Source of the DNA: an uncultured Prevotellaceae bacterium
GTDB lineage: Bacteria; Bacteroidota; Bacteroidia; Bacteroidales; Bacteroidaceae
Direction: 5' to 3'
Assembly: GCA_900315455.1 (NCBI GenBank)
Contig: OMZE01000001.1
Location: 124,001 to 188,000, forward strand
DNA length: 64,000 nucleotides
Shown here in pieces: positions 34,319-43,552 of the stretch (positions are counted from its first letter, which is position 1; each line of letters begins with the position of its first letter). Both the position numbers and the translations under genes were made by a program. The notes below the pieces were generated by a model. The model was not told the DNA's origin, ran no database searches, and saw only the letters and a list, made by a program, of their open reading frames with translations.

Positions 34319-35011
34319 ATTTAATGCCCGCCAGATATTGGCTCTTGCTTCGCTGTTCATTTGCTCTATGCTGTCGAAGAGTCGTTTTATCTCGGTGCGT
34401 TGTGTCTCCTTGTCATAGGGGCATAGCGTCTTCTGTTTTTCATAGCCACGTAGTTCGGCGTACGCCACGAGGTCGCTCTCTTTGATAAGGCATAATGGCC
34501 GGATGATGGTCAGGGGCATCTTGTCGAGTTTCAGTTTGATGGGCATGGCCTCGAAACGCCCTTGATAGAAGAGATTCATCAGTGTGGTGTGGATGAGGTC
34601 GTCTTGATGGTGTCCCAGCGCTATCTTGTTGAACCCCAGTTTCTGGGCCAGGTTGAACAACTCTTTCCGTCGATACCATGAGCAGAGGAAACAGGGTGTC
34701 TTTCGACGGTCGGTAGAGGCAACGAAACTGGTCTCCCGCACATACAGACGCACACCGAGGTCGTCGGCGAAACGCTGCAGGTAACTCGTGTCGCTCTCGT
34801 AACTGATGTTGCCCATGCGCACATGCACTGCCGCAACCTCGAAGCGTGGGTGAAGTATCTTGCTCCTCTTCGCCAGCAGTTCCAGCAGGCATAGAGAGTC
34901 CTTGCCACCCGAAAGACCCACGAGGATGCGGTCGTCGTCGTCAATCAGGTGGTATGTGGCCATTGCTTTCACAAACCTCTCTTCCAGTTTCTTCTCCAGG
35001 CTTTTTTCCAT
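34313..35011 (-). CDS. ttcA: TtcA-family tRNA thiolation ATPase
   Basis: The start is set at 35011 (MEKSLEKKLEERF), because the extension to 35059 reads through 9-bp-like repeats. The 232-aa protein has the PP-loop SGGKDSLCLLELL (about residues 33-45), the Cys pair PCFLCSWYRRKEL and a GHHQDD motif as in TtcA/TtuA proteins. TtcA makes 2-thiocytidine at tRNA position 32; related paralogues thiolate other positions, so the exact target is not certain. It is the last gene of the nfn-DMT-ttcA unit. Confidence 0.82.
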   Translation of the reverse strand: MEKSLEKKLEERFVKAMATYHLIDDDDRILVGLSGGKDSLCLLELLAKRSKILHPRFEVAAVHVRMGNISYESDTSYLQRFADDLGVRLYVRETSFVASTDRRKTPCFLCSWYRRKELFNLAQKLGFNKIALGHHQDDLIHTTLMNLFYQGRFEAMPIKLKLDKMPLTIIRPLCLIKESDLVAYAELRGYEKQKTLCPYDKETQRTEIKRLFDSIEQMNSEARANIWRALNN

Positions 35012-35060
35012 GATAGCACATGCTTTATAGACCTCCAATCTCAAACCTCCAATTTCCAAC

Positions 35061-35429
35061 CTATTTCATGAAGACCAGGTATACGGCGCAGATGATGAGG
35101 AGGAATGCCAGGATGTGGTTCCAGTGCAGGCTCTGACCTTGGAACATGATGTTTGCTATTACGGCGAAGACACCTAGACTGATGCACTCTTGTATCACCT
35201 TCAGTTGCACGAGGTTGAAGGGACCGCCGTTGTCCACGAATCCCAGGCGGTTGGCGGGCACCTGACAGCAGTACTCAAAGAATGCGATGCCCCATGAGAA
35301 TGCGATAACGCCAATCAGGGGCCAGCCCTGACTGACCCCTGATTGTTGAAGACGTAGATGCCCATACCATGCCAATGTCATGAAGATGTTGCTGGTGATG
35401 AGCAGGATGATGGTATAAAGTCCGTTCAT
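35061..35429 (-). CDS. DMT-superfamily small membrane protein (DUF486-like)
   Basis: A 122-aa protein with four membrane helices (YTIILLITSNIFMTLAWYG, LIGVIAFSWGIAFFEYCC, LGVFAVIANIMF, HILAFLLIICAVYLVFM) and the family segment QVPANRLG. This small group resembles half-size drug/metabolite transporters. Substrate unknown. It overlaps the upstream flavoprotein gene by 4 bases, so the two are translationally coupled. Confidence 0.85.
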   Translation of the reverse strand: MNGLYTIILLITSNIFMTLAWYGHLRLQQSGVSQGWPLIGVIAFSWGIAFFEYCCQVPANRLGFVDNGGPFNLVQLKVIQECISLGVFAVIANIMFQGQSLHWNHILAFLLIICAVYLVFMK

Positions 35430-37774
35430 TGTTCCTGTTTGAGTTGTTCATGCATGTGTGCTGCGGCAGCACGGCCGTCGCCCATGGCGAGGATTACGGT
35501 GGCACCACCACGCACGATGTCGCCTCCAGCGAACAGTCCGTGACGCGACGATTCCATGTTCTCGTTCACCACGATGGTGTTCTTGCGGCCCAGTTCCAGT
35601 CCTTCTATGCTCTTGGGAACCAGTGGGTTGGGCGATACGCCGATGGCTACGATTACCTGGTCCACGTCGATGGTCTTTGTCTCGCCTGTCGGTTCCGGGC
35701 GTCGGCGTCCGCTGGCATCCGGCTCACCGAGGCGCATCACCTCGAGTACTGCCTGGCATACGGCACCTTTCTCGTCACCGATATACTCGATGGGGTTGTG
35801 AAGGGTAAGGAAATCGATGCCTTCTTCCTTAGCGTGCTTCACCTCTTCCAGACGAGCCGGCATCTCTGCCTCGCTGCGTCGGTAGACGAGAGTCACCTTC
35901 GCGCCCAGACGTTTCGCGGTGCGCACGGAGTCCATGGCGGTGTTTCCACCACCCACCACCATCACGTTCTTCGCGGGATTGAGCGGGGTGTCGGTAGTTG
36001 GGTTAGCGGCATCCATCAGGTTGACGCGAGTGAGGTATTCGTTCGACGACATGATGTTGATGAGGTTCTCTCCGGGGATGTCCATGAAGTTAGGCAATCC
36101 GGCTCCCGATCCCACGAAGATGCCCTTGAAACCATTGGCTTCGAGGTCGTTCACCGAGATGGTCTTCCCTACAATGCAGTCGGTCTGGAAATGCACGCCC
36201 ATCTTCCTCAGGTTGTCGATTTCCACGTCGACGATGCGGTTGGGCAGGCGGAATTCCGGAATGCCGTATTTCAGCACGCCACCGATTTCATGGAGGGCCT
36301 CAAACACATACACGTCGTAGCCATGCTTCACCATGTCGCCGGCAAAACTCAGTCCGGCAGGGCCTGAACCTACCACAGCCACCTTGATGCCGTTCGATGG
36401 TGCCACTTCAGGAATGCTCATGTTGCCACTCTCGCGCTCGTAGTCGGCGGCGAAACGCTCCAGGTATCCTATGGCCACAGCGGGCTCGTTCATCTTCAGG
36501 TGTATACATTGTGCCTCGCACTGTTTCTCTTGCGGACATACACGTCCACAGACGGCGGGAAGTGCCGAGGTGTTCTTGAGCACCTTGGCAGCAGCGAGGA
36601 ATTGTCCGCGCTCGATGTTCTTGATGAAAGAAGGGATATTCACACCCACCGGACAGCCTTCCACGCAGGATGGCTTGGCGCAGTCGAGACAGCGTTTTGC
36701 CTCTGTCAGCGCCATCTCCTTGGTCAGGCCTTTGTTCACCTCTTCCAGGCGAGTGGTAGCACGATACACCGGGTCGAGTTCGGGCATCACCACGCGGGGT
36801 ATGGCAGTGCGCTCTTTCGGCTTCATCTGTGCACGGAGTGTCTTTCGCCATTCCGCGTTTCGGTCGGTGAGCACATTGATGGTGTCGTTGGTGGGGTCGT
36901 CGTCCATCACGATATCGGTCGACTCCACTACGGCAGCCTCTTCCACGTTGCCCAGGTGTTCCTCGAAATGCTCTAGTTCCTCCTGCTCGGCGCGCTTGAA
37001 GGTGCCCATGCGCTTGAACATCTCGTCCCAGTCTACCAGACTGCCGTCAAACTCCGGTCCGTCGATGCACACGAAGCGTGTCTTCCCTCCGATGGTCAGT
37101 CGGCAGGCACCGCACATGCCCGTTCCGTCTACCATGATGGTGTTGAGCGACACGTCGGTGGGGATATTGTATTTCTGCGTGAGCAGGCAGCAGAATTTCA
37201 TCATGATAGGAGGACCAATAGCAAACACCTTGTCGATATGTTCCTGGTTGATGAGTTTCTCTATGCCAATAGTCACCACGCCCTTTTCGCCGTAACTGCC
37301 GTCATCGGTCATGATGAGTGTCTCATCGCTGTTGGCACGCACCTCGTCCTCGAGGATGATGAGGTCTTTGGAGCGACCGGCGAGCACGCTCAGCACTCTG
37401 TTTCCAGCGGCTTTCAGTGCCTTGATGATGGGGAGCATGGGAGCCACGCCCACACCGCCACCGGCGCAGATTACCGTACCGAAGTTGTCGATATGCGTGG
37501 GGTTGCCCAGTGGTCCCACCACGTCGGTCACGTAATCGCCCTCGTTGAGGTCGCACAACTTTATCGACGAGAGTCCCACTTTCTGCACGACGAGTGTGAT
37601 GGTGCCTTTTTCTATGTCGGCATCAGCGATAGTGAGCGGCATGCGCTCGCCTTTCTTGCCCACACGTACTATAACGAAGTTACCGGCCTTGCGGCTTTTC
37701 GCTATCAGCGGGGCATCAATCTCAAAGAGAAACACTTTCTCCGAGAACTGCTCTTTCCTTAATATTTTGTTCAT
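35426..37774 (-). CDS. Fused NfnA/NfnB-type oxidoreductase (ferredoxin-NADP reductase / glutamate-synthase small-subunit-like)
   Basis: A 782-aa fusion. Residues 1-290 resemble the dihydroorotate-dehydrogenase electron-transfer subunit (PyrK/NfnA): FVIVRVGKKGERMPLTIAD, GGVGVAPMLPI, and a [2Fe-2S] Cys set around CGACRLTI. Residues about 330-782 resemble NADPH-glutamate synthase small subunit (GltD/NfnB), with Fe-S cysteines CLDCAKPSCVEGCPVG and CGRVCPQEKQCEAQC, then FAD and NAD(P) Rossmann motifs VVGSGPAGLSFAGDM and VVGGGNTAMDSVRTA. In relatives the two chains form an electron-bifurcating NADH-dependent ferredoxin:NADP+ oxidoreductase. Fusion is common in Bacteroidales. Confidence 0.9.
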   Translation of the reverse strand: MNKILRKEQFSEKVFLFEIDAPLIAKSRKAGNFVIVRVGKKGERMPLTIADADIEKGTITLVVQKVGLSSIKLCDLNEGDYVTDVVGPLGNPTHIDNFGTVICAGGGVGVAPMLPIIKALKAAGNRVLSVLAGRSKDLIILEDEVRANSDETLIMTDDGSYGEKGVVTIGIEKLINQEHIDKVFAIGPPIMMKFCCLLTQKYNIPTDVSLNTIMVDGTGMCGACRLTIGGKTRFVCIDGPEFDGSLVDWDEMFKRMGTFKRAEQEELEHFEEHLGNVEEAAVVESTDIVMDDDPTNDTINVLTDRNAEWRKTLRAQMKPKERTAIPRVVMPELDPVYRATTRLEEVNKGLTKEMALTEAKRCLDCAKPSCVEGCPVGVNIPSFIKNIERGQFLAAAKVLKNTSALPAVCGRVCPQEKQCEAQCIHLKMNEPAVAIGYLERFAADYERESGNMSIPEVAPSNGIKVAVVGSGPAGLSFAGDMVKHGYDVYVFEALHEIGGVLKYGIPEFRLPNRIVDVEIDNLRKMGVHFQTDCIVGKTISVNDLEANGFKGIFVGSGAGLPNFMDIPGENLINIMSSNEYLTRVNLMDAANPTTDTPLNPAKNVMVVGGGNTAMDSVRTAKRLGAKVTLVYRRSEAEMPARLEEVKHAKEEGIDFLTLHNPIEYIGDEKGAVCQAVLEVMRLGEPDASGRRRPEPTGETKTIDVDQVIVAIGVSPNPLVPKSIEGLELGRKNTIVVNENMESSRHGLFAGGDIVRGGATVILAMGDGRAAAAHMHEQLKQEQ

Positions 37775-37847
37775 GATGATGATAGAGTGTATTCTAATAA
37801 TTTAAGCGGTGATGTGAGATGACATCTCAAACCTCAATTCTCAAATC

Positions 37848-39140
37848 TCATTCGAAGTTCTTGTCGTTGAGCATTTCGAATCCGCAGTAGGGTACGAGGC
37901 ATTTGGGCACGCGGATGCCCTCTTCGCACTGGTTGTTCTCCATGATGGCAGCCACGATGCGGGGCAGGGCGAGCGCCGAACCGTTGAGGGTGTGGCAGAG
38001 TTCTGTCTTCTTGTCCTCGGCACGGCGGTAGCGGCATTTCAGGCGGTTGGCCTGGTAACTCTCGAAGTTCGATACCGACGACACCTCCAGCCATCTGCCC
38101 TGTGCGGCACTCCATATCTCAAAGTCATAGCACAGCGCGGCGGTGAAACTCATGTCGCCACCGCAGAGGCGCAGGATATGGTAGGGCTGTTCCAGTTTCT
38201 GCATCAGTCCTTCCACGTGGGCGAGCATCTCGTTCAGACTCTCGTAGGAGTGCTGAGGGGTGTCAATACGCACGATTTCCACCTTGTCGAATTGGTGAAG
38301 ACGGTTCAGACCCCTTACGTCCTTGCCGTAACTGCCTGCCTCACGACGGAAACATCCCGAGTAGGCGCATCGTTTGATGGGCAGTGCGCTCTCTTCGAGA
38401 ATCACATCGCGGAAGATATTGGTCACGGGCACTTCGGCGGTGGGGATGAGGTAGAGGTTGTCGAGGTTGCAGTGATACATCTGTCCCTCCTTGTCGGGCA
38501 ACTGTCCGGTGCCGTATCCCGAGGCCTCGTTCACCACATAGGGTGGCTGCACCTCCAGGTATCCGCTCTTGCGGGCCTCCTCGAGGAAGAAGGCCTCAAG
38601 GGCGCGCTGGAAGCGTGCCATCTTGCCGATATACACGGGGAATCCCGCACCGGTGATTTTCACACCGAGGTCGAAGTCGATGAGGTTGTATTTCTTGCAG
38701 AGGTCCCAATGGCATAGGGCATTCTCAGGAAGTTGTGGCTTCACTCCTCCCTCTTTCACCACGATGTTGCCGCTGGCATCGGCACCTTCAGGTACTATTT
38801 CGTTGGGGATATTGGGGATCGTGCAGAGCAGTGTGGTCATCTCTTTCTCGGCGTTGGCCATCTGCTCCTGCAGTTCCTTGTCTTTCTGTTTCAGCAGCGA
38901 CACCTCTTGTTTGGCTTTCTCTGCCTCTTCGCGCTTGCCTTGTTTCATCAGATTGCCTATCTGTGCGGCCATCTGTTTGGCATGCATCTTGGTGTTGTCG
39001 AGTTCGCGCTGGGCTTCACGTCGGCGCTTGTCCACGGCAAGTACGTTCTCTATTGCCTCTCGGGCACCATTGAAATGTTTTTTTTCCAGACCGGCAATCA
39101 CCCGCTCTGTCTCTTCGCTGATAAGTTTAAGTGTAAGCAT
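37848..39140 (-). CDS. serS: Serine--tRNA ligase
   Basis: A 430-aa class II synthetase. The N-terminal long coiled-coil arm (about 30-105) contacts the tRNA long variable arm. Family blocks include EVQPPYVVNEASGYGTGQLPD, IPTAEVPVTN, RCAYSGCFRREAGSYGKDVRGL (motif 2) and LNGSALALPRIVAAIMENNQ (motif 3). It is divergent from the P1B ATPase and has a -7 element at 39169-39176. Confidence 0.97.
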   Translation of the reverse strand: MLTLKLISEETERVIAGLEKKHFNGAREAIENVLAVDKRRREAQRELDNTKMHAKQMAAQIGNLMKQGKREEAEKAKQEVSLLKQKDKELQEQMANAEKEMTTLLCTIPNIPNEIVPEGADASGNIVVKEGGVKPQLPENALCHWDLCKKYNLIDFDLGVKITGAGFPVYIGKMARFQRALEAFFLEEARKSGYLEVQPPYVVNEASGYGTGQLPDKEGQMYHCNLDNLYLIPTAEVPVTNIFRDVILEESALPIKRCAYSGCFRREAGSYGKDVRGLNRLHQFDKVEIVRIDTPQHSYESLNEMLAHVEGLMQKLEQPYHILRLCGGDMSFTAALCYDFEIWSAAQGRWLEVSSVSNFESYQANRLKCRYRRAEDKKTELCHTLNGSALALPRIVAAIMENNQCEEGIRVPKCLVPYCGFEMLNDKNFE

Positions 39141-39168
39141 AATTAATAATGGTAGTTCTAAGAAGTGG

Positions 39169-39278
39169 CAAAGTTACAAAGTTTTGGGATAACAGCAAAA
39201 AAAATTGCAACTCAGTTGCAGAAAAACGCCATTTCTTTACATTTCTCTTTTCTCAATCATCCACCCGTGCTAATTTTG
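39169..39278. promoter_or_regulatory. Divergent promoter region between serS and the metal ATPase
   Basis: The minus strand has TAACTTTG at 39169-39176 for serS; the plus strand has TAATTTTG at 39271-39278 for the ATPase, 60 bases before its ATG. Between them lies the palindrome TGCAACTCAGTTGCA (39207-39221), a possible operator. Confidence 0.5.
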
Positions 39279-39337
39279 CACTCAGAAAACGGACCGAAGT
39301 TGCAAAAGCCGTTAAGGTCCCTATAAACTCTACAATC

Positions 39338-41332
39338 ATGAACAAGAAATTATTTCGCATCATCCTTACCGTTGTACTTCTGGTGGCAGCGGTCATCATC
39401 GAGAAAACCACCACGTTGCCCACCTGGCAACTGTTGCTTGTCTTCCTTGTGCCCTATCTTCTCATCGGTTACGACGTGCTTGGCGAGGCAGCCGAGGGCA
39501 TTGCCCATGGCGAGCCATTCAACGAGCATTTCCTCATGTCGGTGGCCACGATAGGAGCCCTTATCATCGGGTTCCTTCCCGGAGCGGAGACGGAGTTTCC
39601 CGAGGCGGTCTTCGTGATGCTCTTCTTCCAGGTAGGAGAACTGTTTGAGGGCTATGCCGAGGGGAAGAGCCGCGAGTCGATAGCCCATCTCATGGACATC
39701 CGTCCTGACAGTGCCCATGTGGAGCGTGGCGGCGAGGAGGTCACCGTATCGCCCGAAGAGGTGGCGGTGGGCGAGACCATCGTGGTGAAGCCCGGCGAGA
39801 AGGTGCCGATGGACGGCATCATCGTCGAAGGTTCGTCGAGCCTGAACACGGTTGCCCTTACAGGCGAGAGTGTGCCGCGTGATGTCACCGTTGAAGACGA
39901 GGCCATCTCAGGCTGTGTCAATCTCTCAGGTCTTCTCCGTATCCGTGTCACTAAGGCTTTTGGTGAGTCCACGGTGGCGAAGATTATCAACCTGGTGGAG
40001 AATGCTGGCGAGAAGAAGTCGAAGAGTGAGACGTTCATCGCGCGTTTTGCACGTGTCTATACCCCCATCGTGGTATTTGCCGCCTTGGCCATCGCTATCA
40101 TCCCGCCGCTGTTCAGCGGTCATTTCTCCACCGCCTTCCCCACATGGCTCTATAGGGCTCTGATGTTTCTCGTTGTCTCTTGTCCGTGTGCGCTGGTTAT
40201 CTCTGTTCCCCTCTCGTTCTTCGGGGGCATCGGTGGGGCATCGCGTAAAGGTATACTCATCAAGGGCGCCAGTTACATGGACATCCTCGCCGACCTTCAT
40301 ACCGTGGTATTCGACAAGACCGGCACGCTCACCCATGGACAGTTTGAGGTAGAGGCGGTGCATCCCAAAGAGTGCGATGAACACCACCTGTTGCATCTCG
40401 CCGCACATGTCGAACGCCACAGCACGCACCCCATTGCCCAGTCGTTGCGCAATGCCTACCCCGACGAGGCCGACGACTGCACCGTGGAGGAGGTGGTAGA
40501 GGTGGCAGGTCAGGGCATCCGTGCCCGTGTCAACGGCGACATCGTCTGCGTGGGCAACACGAAGATGATGGAGGCGGTGGGTGCTCAGTGGCACGATTGC
40601 CATAAAGTGGGAACTATCGTGCATGTGAGCATCAATGGTACGTATGCCGGACATATCGTCATCTCCGACAAGGTGAAGGCCGATGCCGCTGAGGCTGTCG
40701 GGAAACTGAAGGACATGGGGGTGCGCACTGTGATGCTTACTGGCGACCGTCGTGAAGTGGGAGAGGATGTGGCTGCCCGGTTGGGCATCGATGAATGTCA
40801 CACTCAACTGCTTCCCACCGACAAGGTCAGCATAGTGGAACAGTTGCTGCAGCAACGTGCTGATGGTGAGCGTCTTGCTTTCGTTGGCGACGGTATCAAT
40901 GACGCGCCCGTCCTTGCCCGTGCCGATGTGGGCATTGCCATGGGAGCGCTCGGGTCAGATGCAGCGATAGAGGCTGCCGATGTGGTGCTGATGGACGACA
41001 GTCCGGCGAAGGTGGCTACAGCGATGGAGATTTCCCGGCAAACCATAGCCATAGCGCGCCAGAACGTGGTCTTCGCCATTGCCGTGAAACTCTTGGTGCT
41101 CCTCCTCGCTGCCGTAGGGGTGGCTACGATGTGGATGGCTGTTTTCGCCGACGTGGGTGTCACGGTGCTCGCCGTCATCAATGCCATGCGGGCTTTAGGC
41201 ACGGGGCACGTTCATTTCCATCTCGCCGACCTGTTCAAAGAAGATGCACATTGTCATTGCCATCATCACCACGAACATCATCATGCCCACGATGCCCACG
41301 ATGCCCATCATGCCCATCATGCCCACGATTAA
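39338..41332 (+). CDS. P1B-type heavy-metal (Zn/Cd/Pb-like) exporting ATPase with His-rich tail
   Basis: The start is set at 39338 (MNKKLFRIILTVVLLV); 63 upstream codons in the same frame span the promoter and are not coding. The 664-aa protein has the metal-site CPC at 282-284 (SCPCALVISVPLSFF), phosphorylation site DKTGTLTHG with Asp326, LTGDRREVGE and GDGINDAPVLARADVGIAMG. No N-terminal HMA domain is present. The tail is rich in His, including repeated DAH and HAH triplets, and probably binds metal. CPC with these features suggests zinc, cadmium or lead export (ZntA-like). Confidence 0.92.
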   Translation: MNKKLFRIILTVVLLVAAVIIEKTTTLPTWQLLLVFLVPYLLIGYDVLGEAAEGIAHGEPFNEHFLMSVATIGALIIGFLPGAETEFPEAVFVMLFFQVGELFEGYAEGKSRESIAHLMDIRPDSAHVERGGEEVTVSPEEVAVGETIVVKPGEKVPMDGIIVEGSSSLNTVALTGESVPRDVTVEDEAISGCVNLSGLLRIRVTKAFGESTVAKIINLVENAGEKKSKSETFIARFARVYTPIVVFAALAIAIIPPLFSGHFSTAFPTWLYRALMFLVVSCPCALVISVPLSFFGGIGGASRKGILIKGASYMDILADLHTVVFDKTGTLTHGQFEVEAVHPKECDEHHLLHLAAHVERHSTHPIAQSLRNAYPDEADDCTVEEVVEVAGQGIRARVNGDIVCVGNTKMMEAVGAQWHDCHKVGTIVHVSINGTYAGHIVISDKVKADAAEAVGKLKDMGVRTVMLTGDRREVGEDVAARLGIDECHTQLLPTDKVSIVEQLLQQRADGERLAFVGDGINDAPVLARADVGIAMGALGSDAAIEAADVVLMDDSPAKVATAMEISRQTIAIARQNVVFAIAVKLLVLLLAAVGVATMWMAVFADVGVTVLAVINAMRALGTGHVHFHLADLFKEDAHCHCHHHHEHHHAHDAHDAHHAHHAHD

Positions 41333-41333
41333 T

Positions 41334-41398
41334 AATAATAACGACCACGAATCTACGTGTGATTCGTGGTCGTTTATTCAATCGTGGTCGTTATTATT
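41334..41398. terminator. Bidirectional terminator with two alternative hairpins
   Basis: ACGACCACGAATC (41341-41353) pairs perfectly with GATTCGTGGTCGT (41361-41373). The same left arm, extended to AATAATAACGACCACGA (41334-41350), also pairs perfectly with TCGTGGTCGTTATTATT (41382-41398). The two folds exclude each other. They separate convergent genes. Confidence 0.8.
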
Positions 41399-41406
41399 TC
41401 CTCTTC

Positions 41407-42723
41407 CTATTTCAGCGTCTTAATCAGGAATTTCGAGACGATGTCGGTGGCACGGTAGATGTTCTGTGAGAATCCGTGGTCGAAAGCGTCGAGGATGACG
41501 ATTTCCGACTTGGGCCAGATGTCATGATATCGTTCGCCGTAGGTGTAGGGCACCACCCGGTCGGCTGTGCCATGCACGATGAGCGCCGGTCCCTGATATG
41601 CCTTTGCTGTTTCGTAGATAGGCAGCGAGAATGCCGTGGTGATATAGTTGCGTCCCAGTTTCAGCGAACCGAAGAGATTGACGAACTCCGGTGGGTCGAG
41701 TGGGTCGTAAGTGGCACCCATAGTGCTGCCGCGGATGGCATCGTCGCGCAGCACTGCTGCCGGAGCCATGAGTGCCACCGCCTTGATGTCACCTTGTTCC
41801 AGTTTACCAGCCGTCATACTCGCCACCACACCTCCTTGCGAGTGTCCTACGATGGCTACGTCGCTGACATAGCGAAGGTCGCGCACATACTCATACACCT
41901 TCATGGCATCCTCTATCTCGTTGGGCACTGTCATGTCTACGAAGTCGCCTTCGCTGTCACCATGGCCGTTGAAGTCGAAGCGTATGCTCGCTATGCCGTG
42001 CATCATCAGCGTGTCGGCGATAAGTTCAAACATCGGGCCGTCTTTCCTTCCGCTGAATCCATGGCAGAGCATCACCATCGGACAGCGTTGCCCCTCCGTG
42101 AGCACCGGTTTCTGGATGATGGCGGCCAGTTTGCCTTTCGCCCCGTCTATAGTGAGACGTTCTGTGGTGCCCTGCAGCGTCACGGGGTTTTCCTTCGCCA
42201 TTACCTCGGTGAGCGTGCGCTCGAGTTTGTCGGAGAGCACGGTGCTGAGCACCACCTTACCCTCTTTGTCGATGAGCATCATCGACGGTATCCATTTCAC
42301 CCCGAAGGCCTTAGCCACCTCCGAGTCGCGCATCCGCTTCAGGTCGCTGAGTTGTGGATAGGCGATGGCATAGTCGGCGATGGCTTTCTGCCATTTTTCC
42401 GCTTCATTGTCGAAGGAAATGCCCAAAAACTGCACACCCTGTGGGGCAAACTGTTCATATATCCGTTTCACGTTGGGGAGGTCCTTGCGGCAGTCGGGGC
42501 ACCAGGATGCCCAGAAGTCAATGACGGTGTATTTCCCCTGGATGATTTTGCTGATTTTCTGTGACTTCCCTTCTGGGGTCTTCAACTTGAAGTCTGGCAC
42601 TGCCGTGCCGGGTTTCAGCAGTTCGGTAGCATATTTGCTGTCTGCATCGGTCTGTGCAAACTGAGCACATGCCATCAAGGGGATGGCTGTGAGCAAAGCG
42701 ATGGTAAGTGATTTCTTGAGCAT
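41407..42723 (-). CDS. Secreted thioredoxin-like/alpha-beta hydrolase fusion
   Basis: The start is at 42723 (MLKKSLTIALLTAIPLMACAQ), giving a signal peptide; the upstream extension is 9-bp repeat. Residues about 30-170 are a TlpA/ResA-like thioredoxin domain with WCPDC in VIDFWASWCPDCRKDL and cis-Pro in VKWIPSMMLI. Residues about 185-438 are an alpha/beta hydrolase with VMLCHGFSGRKDGP, nucleophile elbow GHSQGG, ADRVVP (Asp) and DHGF (His). The family is seen in Bacteroidales, but the substrate is unknown. Redox control of the hydrolase, or anchoring of both to one client, is speculation. Confidence 0.85.
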   Translation of the reverse strand: MLKKSLTIALLTAIPLMACAQFAQTDADSKYATELLKPGTAVPDFKLKTPEGKSQKISKIIQGKYTVIDFWASWCPDCRKDLPNVKRIYEQFAPQGVQFLGISFDNEAEKWQKAIADYAIAYPQLSDLKRMRDSEVAKAFGVKWIPSMMLIDKEGKVVLSTVLSDKLERTLTEVMAKENPVTLQGTTERLTIDGAKGKLAAIIQKPVLTEGQRCPMVMLCHGFSGRKDGPMFELIADTLMMHGIASIRFDFNGHGDSEGDFVDMTVPNEIEDAMKVYEYVRDLRYVSDVAIVGHSQGGVVASMTAGKLEQGDIKAVALMAPAAVLRDDAIRGSTMGATYDPLDPPEFVNLFGSLKLGRNYITTAFSLPIYETAKAYQGPALIVHGTADRVVPYTYGERYHDIWPKSEIVILDAFDHGFSQNIYRATDIVSKFLIKTLK

Positions 42724-42747
42724 GGTTTTTTTATTATTATCTTTTTT

Positions 42748-42788
42748 TATAGTTCCTATAGTCACTATAGTTACTATTGTCACTATTC
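42748..42788. repeat. 9-bp tandem repeat (TATAGTNNC type)
   Basis: Four and a half units of TATAGTNNC lie in the leader of the thioredoxin/hydrolase gene. The same unit is found at 43490-43552 in front of the next gene. Confidence 0.85.
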
Positions 42789-42793
42789 TTTTC

Positions 42794-43474
42794 TTAAAAT
42801 GCTATGCCATTTTCCTTTAGTAAGGCTTTTAGGCGGGTGTTCTCTAATCTCAGTCGTGCTGTTTCTGCCTTTAGCAGAGGCACTTCTTTTCTTAGTGCAT
42901 TCAGTTCCTCATCTTGTGCTTGGCGATAGCCCGTGCGAGCGGCGTGCATTCGCTCTTTGATACCGCCTTGTTCTACAAACTCTTTTTCAAGATTTATCAA
43001 CTGACGGTTCATCATCGTATCTGTCATATAACAAAGTGTGAGAGCAATGTTTGCCATTTCCTCGTCATTCCATTTCTGAAAATATGACTGATAGTCTTCC
43101 ACTCGATTGTGATTCTTGCAAAAAGACAGCATGGCTCCATATCGGGAGTTATCAGCGCCCCATATCGGTTTGTTGCGACTCAGCAAATAGTCACGATAAT
43201 CTTCACGCAATTCCTGAATAGAACCTCTTGCCACATTAAGCAGTTTGATGTACATTTCAGTTGAAGTCTCTCCATCCTCCACCCCTTCCACGATATTCTG
43301 CTTGCCACTTCGTGCCGCTTGTATCATTTGGTCTACTGTGCGGTCGCCGTGAGTGGGGAGAAAGCGTTGACAAAAAACATACGTCATTTGGTAGAGAGTT
43401 TCTGCCTTCTGATAGTAGAAGGCATCACGCCATGGTCTCTGCCGCTTGAGGATATGGTATTTTTTATCAATCAT
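42794..43474 (-). CDS. Four-helix-bundle protein (S23-like)
   Basis: The start is at 43474 (MIDKKYHILKRQRPW); the in-frame extension is 9-bp repeat. The 226-aa protein has four-helix-bundle motifs found in the group of proteins first noted in 23S rRNA intervening sequences: QKAETLYQMTYVFCQRFL, TVDQMIQAARSGKQNIVEGV, LLNVARGSIQELREDYRDYLL. A C-terminal coiled coil follows (about 175-225). Function is unknown. A decayed second copy lies at 51760-52139. Confidence 0.82.
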   Translation of the reverse strand: MIDKKYHILKRQRPWRDAFYYQKAETLYQMTYVFCQRFLPTHGDRTVDQMIQAARSGKQNIVEGVEDGETSTEMYIKLLNVARGSIQELREDYRDYLLSRNKPIWGADNSRYGAMLSFCKNHNRVEDYQSYFQKWNDEEMANIALTLCYMTDTMMNRQLINLEKEFVEQGGIKERMHAARTGYRQAQDEELNALRKEVPLLKAETARLRLENTRLKALLKENGIAF

Positions 43475-43489
43475 AGATTTTTGTTTTTT

Positions 43490-43552
43490 TATAGTTCCTA
43501 TAGTTCCTATAGTCACTATAGCCACTATAGTTCCTATAGTCCCTATAGTTTT
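43490..43552. repeat. 9-bp tandem repeat (TATAGTNNC type), seven units
   Basis: Seven 9-bp units vary mostly at positions 7-9 and fill the gap between the GH9 stop and the four-helix-bundle leader. Confidence 0.9.
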
